Below, piece after piece: positions 23,385 through 30,700 of a stretch of DNA of 32,497 nucleotides (its first letter is position 1; each line of letters begins with the position of its first letter). Source of the stretch: an uncultured Gemmatimonadota bacterium. GTDB taxonomy: Bacteria; Gemmatimonadota; Gemmatimonadetes; Gemmatimonadales; Gemmatimonadaceae. A model generated the notes under the pieces. That model was not told where the DNA came from. It did not search any database and saw nothing but the letters and a program-made list of their open reading frames with translations. Location: positions 1-32,497 of the forward strand of contig CAMLDY010000021.1 of assembly GCA_946478895.1 (NCBI GenBank), given 5' to 3'. The position numbers and the translations under genes are program-made.

Positions 23385-24266
23385 CTAGAAGATCTTTACG
23401 TTGATGTACCGCTTCGGATTCTTCTTGATGTCCGCAATCAAGGAATCCATCCGCTGCAACAGCCCGCGTACATCGTTGTACGCTCCGGGGTCGTTCAATA
23501 GCTTCGCCGCCGATCCCGGCCCGCTGTCGACTTTCGCGAGTATCGCGTCCAGCTTCCCCGACGTTTCCTTGAGCTGGGCGCTCATGTCCGCCATGTTGGC
23601 GCTGGCCGTCCGGAAATTGGCGATCGTCGAATCCACCTTCACCGGATCGATCGCTCCCGTCGCTCTTCTCAATGACGTCATCGTCGCGCTAAGCTGACGC
23701 GACTGCTCGGCGGCGATCGACGCGAACTCATTCACCAGCCTGTTCGTCGCGCCAATGGTGTTCCGCAGATCGCGGATTCCGCCGCTCGCCACCATCTGCT
23801 GCTCCAGCGCCGTCGTCACCGCATTCACCGATCTCATCACTGAGTCCGCCTTGCTGGTCAGATCCGCAATGCCCGGCGTCGAAGGCCCGATCGGAACCGT
23901 ATCGCCCGGCTGAAAGGAGCGCGGGTTGGGCTTGGACGGCGTCAACGCGATCGCCATGTCGCCGAAGATCCCGTTCGGCACTACCGTCGCGCGACTCGTG
24001 ATCGGCACCTGATAGTTCTTCTGGATCCTGAGCGTCGTCACCAGTGTCCCGTCCTGGTGCAGATCGACTTCGTCGACGTAACCCGCGGCGACCCCGACCA
24101 GCAGTACGGGCTGCCCCTGCTTGAGGCCCGCGCCCCAGGGGAATTTCGCGTACAGCGGATATCCCTTCGACAGCCCGCCGCGCGCCAGCCACAGCGAGCC
24201 GAGCACCGTCAGAACTATCGCAACCGTAACGACCAGACCTACGAGTACTTCGTCTCTTGTCTTCAT
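23385..24266 (-). CDS. mlaD: MlaD/MCE family lipid-transport protein
   Basis: A 293-residue protein with one N-terminal membrane helix (about 8-28) and a single MCE domain (about 35-115: YPLYAKFPWGAGLKQGQPVLLVGVAAGYVDEVDL, ATVVPNGIFGDMAIALTP). A long helical tail to residue 280 follows (repeated hydrophobic heptads through AEQSRQLSATMTSLRRATGA and SANMADMSAQLKETSGKLDAILAK). MCE proteins form hexameric rings in the periplasm that pass phospholipids between membranes. The tail is longer than in E. coli MlaD and more like the helical needle of PqiB or LetB types. The ATG at 24266 overlaps the mlaE stop (ATGA), so the two are coupled. Confidence 0.9.
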   Translation of the reverse strand: MKTRDEVLVGLVVTVAIVLTVLGSLWLARGGLSKGYPLYAKFPWGAGLKQGQPVLLVGVAAGYVDEVDLHQDGTLVTTLRIQKNYQVPITSRATVVPNGIFGDMAIALTPSKPNPRSFQPGDTVPIGPSTPGIADLTSKADSVMRSVNAVTTALEQQMVASGGIRDLRNTIGATNRLVNEFASIAAEQSRQLSATMTSLRRATGAIDPVKVDSTIANFRTASANMADMSAQLKETSGKLDAILAKVDSGPGSAAKLLNDPGAYNDVRGLLQRMDSLIADIKKNPKRYINVKIF

Positions 24267-25027
24267 GCCTGGAGGTATGGGGCCAGCAGGGCCGCGGTTA
24301 GCGCGTCCAGCACCAGTATGGCGACCGATGTCACAACCACTGCCTGCGCGGTGCTGCGTCCGACGCCCTCGGCGCCGACGTTCGCGGTGTAGCCCTCGTA
24401 GGAGCAGAAGAAGGCGATCGCGCCCCCGAATATAGTCGCCTTGATGATGCTATACACTATCTGAAACGGCGTGAACGACAGTCGAAGACCCGCGGTAAAG
24501 TCCGCGCTCGACACATCGGTCGCAGTTACCGCCGTCAGCATCGCCGTCCCAACGCCCACTGAATTCGCGATCACCGTCAGCACCGGCAGCATTACCAACG
24601 CTGCGAGTACTCTTGGCACCACCAGATACGCGATTGGATCGTAGGCAAGCGTCTCCAGAGCGTCGATCTGCTCCGTCACCCGCATTGTCCCGATCTCGGC
24701 GGTGATGCGCGCGCCCACCCGGCCCGTCAGCACCAGTCCGGTCAGCAAAGGCCCGAGCTCGAGGATGATCGACTGTCGCGAGATCAGTCCTACCACCGAG
24801 AGCTGCACTCCGCCGAACAGCTGGTACCGGGTCTGAAACGCCGTCACCGCGCCGATGAATGCCGCGACGATCGCCGCCAGCGGCACCGAATCGACGCCGA
24901 TGTTCCGCATCTGTCGGATCGTCTCGCCGCCGTAGGTTCGGAAATCGGGAAGCGCGCGGCCGATGTCGCGCAGGAAATACGTCCACGCTCCGACTTTCCG
25001 GAAAGGACGCAGCGGATCCCTGATCAA
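24263..25027 (-). CDS. mlaE: MlaE-family ABC transporter permease
   Basis: A 254-residue inner-membrane permease for MCE lipid transport. The conserved GLVLTGRVGARITAEIGTMRVTEQIDALETLAYDPIAYLVVPR block (about 105-150) contains the EQIDAL coupling element that contacts the ATPase. Around it lie five hydrophobic segments, including the N-terminal SVPLAAIVAAFIGAVTAFQTRYQL. The frame is open further upstream, but that part shadows lptG. TTG at 25027 overlaps the lptG stop as TTGA and gives the normal family length. No MlaF ATPase gene is present between this and mlaD or elsewhere in the window, so the ATPase must come from another locus. Confidence 0.9.
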   Translation of the reverse strand: MIRDPLRPFRKVGAWTYFLRDIGRALPDFRTYGGETIRQMRNIGVDSVPLAAIVAAFIGAVTAFQTRYQLFGGVQLSVVGLISRQSIILELGPLLTGLVLTGRVGARITAEIGTMRVTEQIDALETLAYDPIAYLVVPRVLAALVMLPVLTVIANSVGVGTAMLTAVTATDVSSADFTAGLRLSFTPFQIVYSIIKATIFGGAIAFFCSYEGYTANVGAEGVGRSTAQAVVVTSVAILVLDALTAALLAPYLQA

Positions 25028-26109
25028 GTTCTGACGCGCGCGAAGAGGATGGCTCCCACTATCCCGAATATGATGCTCGGCAGCCACGCTGCCAGGTCTG
25101 CCGGGATGAATCCTTTGCCGCCGATGCCCTTCGTCAGCTGAATCAGCATCAGAAATATCACCGTCGTTGCCAGACTGAGCCCCACACCGTACGCAGCGCC
25201 GCCACGCTGGGTGCTCGTCGCCAGCGGCGCCCCGAACAACAGGATCACGATGCACGTAATCGGAATCGCGATCTTGAGCATCCGCTCGACCCTCAGCTCG
25301 TTGACCTCGGCGCCCGACCGCTCCATCGACGTGATGAACCTGCCCAGCTCGCGAAACCCCATGTCCGCCGGCGCCTTTTGCGTGAGCGTCAGCTGCTTTG
25401 GCGCCTCGGTAAAGTGCCGATCCACCAGCGAATCGAAGCTGATGGTGATGTTGTGCAGGCTGTCGGGGATGATGTGCATCGCACCCTTGCCGAGCACCCA
25501 GCCGCGGTTCGGGCTGTACCGCGCGTTGTTGGCGGTGATCAGGTAGGATGGATAATCGGGCCCGTTGCCCTTCCGCTCGATCACCATCCCCTCGATCGAC
25601 GGCGTCGTCAGATGAAGTGCGCCCACCTTGTAGACGCGACCGCGATCGGCGGCGTACGCGAAGTTGTAGCGGTCGTTGCTGATGCTGACGCGATTTCCCT
25701 GCAGGATTTCCATCCGCTTCTTGTTGGTGATGGGCGCGAGCTCGCCGAGTGCGAGACCCAGCACCGTGGCAATCACCGCGCCCGCGAAGATTGGCGCGAT
25801 GAATCTGTAGAAGCTGATGCCGGATGCCTTTGCTGCCGTGATCTCCGAGTGTCGCGTCAACGCGCCGATGGCGAACACCGTCGCGAACAGCACCGCCGCC
25901 GGCAGCACCATGAACATCGAGTCAGGCAGCCAGTACAGGTAGCTGAGCGCGATCCGGCCACCCGACAGGTGCTGGCCGAGGTATTTGTCGAGATTGTCCG
26001 TAAGATCGATGATGTTGACCAGGATCGGAAATCCGATCGCGGTCGTGACGAAGATCTTCCAGAACTCGACGAAAACGTAGCGGTCCAGCGCCCGCACGAC
26101 TCTGCTCAA
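25024..26109 (-). CDS. lptG: LptG-like lipopolysaccharide export permease
   Basis: A 361-residue YjgP/YjgQ-family protein. It begins LDRYVFVEFWKIFVTTAIGF and continues with the conserved IDLTDNLDKYLGQ, SEITAAKASGISFYRFIAPI and the periplasmic jellyroll (about 105-260). It ends with three helices containing KIAIPITCIVILLFGAPLATSTQRGGAAYGVG. LptF and LptG form the inner-membrane part of the Lpt machine, which extracts lipopolysaccharide for transport to the outer membrane. TTG at 26109 overlaps the lptF stop (TTGA). A GTG four codons later is an alternative. It is the standard length for the family, unlike its LptF partner. Confidence 0.9.
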   Translation of the reverse strand: MSRVVRALDRYVFVEFWKIFVTTAIGFPILVNIIDLTDNLDKYLGQHLSGGRIALSYLYWLPDSMFMVLPAAVLFATVFAIGALTRHSEITAAKASGISFYRFIAPIFAGAVIATVLGLALGELAPITNKKRMEILQGNRVSISNDRYNFAYAADRGRVYKVGALHLTTPSIEGMVIERKGNGPDYPSYLITANNARYSPNRGWVLGKGAMHIIPDSLHNITISFDSLVDRHFTEAPKQLTLTQKAPADMGFRELGRFITSMERSGAEVNELRVERMLKIAIPITCIVILLFGAPLATSTQRGGAAYGVGLSLATTVIFLMLIQLTKGIGGKGFIPADLAAWLPSIIFGIVGAILFARVRT

Positions 26110-27722
26110 GTCGCGAGGCCTTCGCGGCGGACACGCCGGTTCTTCCAGCCCGTCTTGGTCCGGATCCAGCCCTTGATCGCCCCGATCATCTCCTTGGCGT
26201 CGCCGCCGCGTGCCGTGCTCGTCTCCTTGCCAAGCTTGGTCATCATCCACAGCGCGATGATCGCGAACAGCACATTCGCCATCCACATCGATACCACTGC
26301 GGGCATCATCCCGCGCTTGGCGATCGATTCGCCGGCGATGAGGCAGACGTAGTACAGAGCGAAAACGAACAGACTGACGCCGATGGTGAGACCCACTCCG
26401 CCGCGGGGAAACCGCAGCGCGATCGGCGCGCCGAGCAACACGAACACGAAGCACGCGACGGCGAGCGCGAATTTCTTGTGGATCTCGACTCCGTAGGAAT
26501 TCATCAGTTGCGCGCTGTCAACGAGCCGGATCCGCACCGCCTCGAGCTGCGACAGCTTCGTCGCATCTATCATCTGGCCCGGCACCGGCGCGGCGGGTTC
26601 ACTCCCCGACACGGTCGACGAAGCCGTCGTCGCGGTCGAAGACGCAGTCGACGACGCTGCCGGCTTCGATGTGGCGGTCGTCGATGCCGGCAACCGCGGA
26701 CGGCCAATGGTCACACCCTGGGCATGCGCCTTCTTGGGGAGGACTTTCGGGGCGATCCACGCCAGCGCGTTGCAGTACAACCGCCCGAGCCCGATGTCCC
26801 ACGGCGCGTCGACCTTCACGTTCTGCATTTGCTTGGGCAGTTTCGTCTTCGTCGCCGTGAGCTCGGCTATTGCTCCTCGAAAGGATTTCTCCGCCGACTC
26901 GTGGTCCTTCCGCGCCCGGTCCTGCGCCTCCTGCATCTCGCACACCGTCATCTCGCGGTCGCTTTTGTAGGAATCGGAAGTGGTCTTCTGGAACTGGTTT
27001 CCGACGCCGCGCACTCTGATCAGATCCGTGACGAAGTAGAGACGCTGCAGCTCGTCGGGGTTGGTGGTCGGAACATCCTCCATGTTCCCGTCGTAGAGAG
27101 TGAGCTCGAGATCGGTGAGCCCCTTGCTCAGGTTCATGTTGCCGCTGTCGGCGTAAATGGTTCGCCGACGGGTCGGGTCCGACATATCGTAGATGGTCAC
27201 CTCGCGCATGAGGTTCGTCGCCTCATCGATGTGGCCCGCGCGGAGGTAGAATTTGCCCGGACTGACTTCGTTGATCACCTGCTCGCGCAATCCAAAGGTC
27301 GGCTTTTTCTGCGCGATGTCGCGCTGCAGCACGGCGAGCCGATGATTCGATCGCGGAAGCACCTGATCGTTGAAGCCGATCATTACTATTGTCACGCCCA
27401 ACGCCGCCCACAGAACGGGCTTGAGCACACTCACCAGGCTGACGCCGCTCGCCTTGAGCGCTGTAATCTCGTTTTCCGCGGCCAACCGGCTGAAAGCGTA
27501 GAGGGTCGCGACCAGCACCGCCATCGGCAGGGTCAACGCCACCGTCAGCGGGATCGACAGCCCAAAGAACTCGGCGATCACGAAGGACGGCAGCCCCTTC
27601 CCAACCAGCTCGCCAAAGTGCTTGCCGATGTACTGCAACAGCAGTATCGAAGTGAGCGCCGTCAGGGCGAAGGTGAGCGGCCCCAGATGTTCCTTTAGAA
27701 CGTAGCGGTGCAGTATCTTCAC
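26106..27722 (-). CDS. lptF: LptF-like lipopolysaccharide export permease with long periplasmic insertion
   Basis: A 538-residue YjgP/YjgQ-family protein, against about 360-400 for classical LptF. GTG at 27722 gives the family start (KILHRYVLKEHLGPLTFALT). Conserved elements are LAAENEITALKASGVSLVSVL (80-100), the periplasmic beta region (about 145-245), and the C-terminal FVLLGAPIALRFPRGGVGLTIGVS (427-450). Between about 262 and 400 is an insertion with a charged helical part (EAQDRARKDHESAEKSFRGA). It also holds a low-complexity Ala/Ser/Thr/Pro linker (346-378). The last 40 residues form a basic cytoplasmic tail. It heads the operon lptF-lptG-mlaE-mlaD and starts only about 15 bases from the divergent SprA-like gene. 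Longer frames to 27782 enter that gene. Confidence 0.9.
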   Translation of the reverse strand: MKILHRYVLKEHLGPLTFALTALTSILLLQYIGKHFGELVGKGLPSFVIAEFFGLSIPLTVALTLPMAVLVATLYAFSRLAAENEITALKASGVSLVSVLKPVLWAALGVTIVMIGFNDQVLPRSNHRLAVLQRDIAQKKPTFGLREQVINEVSPGKFYLRAGHIDEATNLMREVTIYDMSDPTRRRTIYADSGNMNLSKGLTDLELTLYDGNMEDVPTTNPDELQRLYFVTDLIRVRGVGNQFQKTTSDSYKSDREMTVCEMQEAQDRARKDHESAEKSFRGAIAELTATKTKLPKQMQNVKVDAPWDIGLGRLYCNALAWIAPKVLPKKAHAQGVTIGRPRLPASTTATSKPAASSTASSTATTASSTVSGSEPAAPVPGQMIDATKLSQLEAVRIRLVDSAQLMNSYGVEIHKKFALAVACFVFVLLGAPIALRFPRGGVGLTIGVSLFVFALYYVCLIAGESIAKRGMMPAVVSMWMANVLFAIIALWMMTKLGKETSTARGGDAKEMIGAIKGWIRTKTGWKNRRVRREGLAT

Positions 27723-27737
27723 GAGGTGAAATATACC

Positions 27738-30700
27738 GTGCGCTCGCGGGTAAGCGACACGCAGACAACGAGTTCCGCGCATCCATCATCGCGCTTGCAC
27801 CGCACCTCACCGCTCCTTTTTCTGGCGATGGGATTGCTGTTCGCTGCAAGCTCGACCGCGCGCGGCCAGGACCCGCGCGACACGACCCGGAAGGTTACGC
27901 CCGCCCCGCCAGTGACACCTCCGTCCGGAACCCCGGGAACTCCGGGCATCCGGCTGCGCCTCGGGCGCGACACGTTGCCCCTCACCCTGCCTTCGGTGAT
28001 GTCGCTCGGCGAGCGCGAGTCGTTCCGCCAGGCGCAGGCCCAGATCGATGCCGCACGCGCGACGGCGTTCCAGCAGAACATGCGAACCATCATGGAGGCG
28101 GTGTGGGGGCAGGTTGCGACCAGCAACTTCGCGACATCGACACCCTCTCCGCCGTATCCCGGCGATCTGCCGCCCAAGCCAAAGCCCATTCCCAGCCGGC
28201 CGATCCCCATCCTCGGCGAATACGCTGATCTCGGACTTCAGCTCGACGGCAGGTTGGAGTTCCGCGACGAAAAAAATCAGAGCGCGCTCTGCACCTCTGC
28301 ATTCCTCCTCGATCCGGCCTCGAATTGTCGCAGCGCTTTCGAGCCGCTGCCCCAGGTTGACTTCCAGTTTGCCGCGAAATCGGGAGGCATCATCGCCGAT
28401 CGGGTGCACGTCAATCTCGACTACGATACCCAGCGCGAGTTCGACGCATCCAACAACATCTCGATCTACTACGAGGGGAAGGGAAGCGAGTTCGTTCAGC
28501 GCCTCGAGGTCGGCAACGTCACCTTTCAGCCGCCCCCGTCGCGCTACATCACCGCCGGAATCGCGAGCGGTAACTACGGCGTCCAGGCAGTCACCAAGCT
28601 TGGCTCGGCGCGGTTCAGAACCATCCTCGCCCAGCAAAAGGGCAACATCGTGCGAGACCGCGTCTTCACGGTCGGCGATCGCACCCTGCAGGCGATCGAT
28701 CGCAAGATCGAGGATTACCAGTTCGAGGCGCGACGCTTCTTCTTCACGGTCGATCCGCGCGTCTTTGGCGCCGCCTACCCCAACATCGACATCCTCGATA
28801 CGCGCAGGATGGCGGCGCTCGCGGCGTCATTGCCCGACACTCTGCGGCCGACCAAGATCTTCCTTTATCGTCTGTTGATCGGCGGACAGCCGCCCAATCC
28901 CAACGGCCCGCAATTCCGAATCATCGGCGATCCGCGCTCCCGGCGCGGGCAAGTCTATGAGTATCTGCGCGAAGGCGTCGACTACTATGCCGATCCTTCG
29001 CTGCTCTGGATCGCGCTGGTGCGTCCGCTCGCGCTCAACAACGAGCGCCTCGTCGTCGCGTATCGAGTGCGCATCAACGGGCGTGACACAGTCTATACCG
29101 CGACGGGCGGCACTCCCGATCTCGCGCGCACCGACCGCGATCAGTTCGCCAATCTGATCTGGGATCCGGACGTCCAGCCCGGCGATCCCGCGTTCGACCG
29201 CGAGATCAGAAGCGTCTACCGACTCGGCGGCTCTGACCTGCGGCGCCAGAGCGTCATTCTCAAAATCGTCACCGGCAGCAGCGAGGATCAGGAGAAGCCG
29301 GTCGCCGGCAACGCCGACACCTATCTCAAGCTTTTCGGCCTCGCGCAATCCACCAACAGTTCCAGCTTCGATCTCGAGAACCGCATCTGGCCGCGACCGA
29401 GCGATCCGAACTTCGAGCTGAGCCTGGGGTCTCCGGGCGCGCACACCATCCGCGACCAATTTCTGATCTTTCCGTCGGCGAAACCTTTCGCGCGGAACGG
29501 TCTCGCCACCGCCGGAAATCCTTCCAACGACACCATCTACACGACGCCGCCGGAATACGTGCGCTCGTCGCAGCGGCCGGAAGCTGTCTATCACATTCGG
29601 ATGCGTGCCCAGGCCGAGGGGAGCGGGGACGGTGGCGCGCTGATGCTCGGCACCGTTCAGATCCGTCCCAATTCCGAGCGTCTGCTCGTCGACGGCATCC
29701 CGCTCACCCGCGGCACCGACTACTCGGTCGACTACGATCTCGGCCGGGTGTCGTTCAATCGCCCCGACACGCTCTTTCCGCGCCCGCGACAAGTGACGGT
29801 GCAGTACGAGGAGAATCCTGTCTTCGAGGAGACGCCGACCAACATCTTCGGGGCAACCGCCGAGTTTCCGCTCACCAACGGCCAGATCAATTTCACCGCC
29901 ATCTCCCAGAGTCAGCGCACCAACTTCACGCGGCCACCGCTCGGTTTCGAGCCCGCCGCATCGCTCGTCGCCGGGGTGAGCGCGCTGTTCAATTTCGACG
30001 CCGAACCGCTCACGGCTTTGGTGTCGAAGCTGCCGTTCGGAACGACGACGATTCCATCACGAGTCGCGCTGTCCGCCGAGCTCGCGGCGAGTCGTCCCCA
30101 GGCGAGCGCGTCGCAGCAGGCCTACCTCGAATCGTTCGAGGGCGAGGGCGGGCTTCCGATTCAGCTCTCGGATCCGCAATGGTACTTCAGCAGTCAGCCG
30201 GCGCTCGGAACGAAAATTCCGGCGCGCTTCGGCGCGACGGTGTTCGATCTCGATCGCGCGACGACCCTCGCCTGGCAGAGCAACGGCGTGGATGCTGAGG
30301 GCCGCGCCGTGCGCTATCGCATCGATCAAATCGACGACGCGGTCGCCCAGAGCGGAACCGGCATTGCCGGCCCCGAGCCTTTGCTGTGGCTCACGCTGTA
30401 TCCACTCGGCGTCGGCGGACAGCTAAATCCCAACGTCATCGGCGGCAACATTCCGTCGGCCAGCGCCTTCCGCTGGACCGTTCCCAATGCGCCCGCCGGC
30501 AGGCGATGGCGCTCGGTTCGTACGGTGCTCGGTCCCGGCGGCGCAGACATCTCTCACGCTGAAAACCTCGAGTTCTGGGCGCAGATCCCCACTCTCGATC
30601 GCTCCAAGAACCCGACCATCATTTTCGACTTCGGCGACATCTCGGAGAATTCCGTGACCTTCGGTCCGGATACACTCTATATCCGCCGTTCGACCACCGG

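Noticed and set aside
26478..27698. Plus-strand open frame of 406 codons
   Set aside because: Antisense to lptF, His/Arg-rich shadow without motifs.
28827..29792. Minus-strand open frame of 321 codons and neighbouring frames in 28048-32273
   Set aside because: All are shadows of the SprA-like frame, which is the only one with recognisable motifs and a signal peptide.
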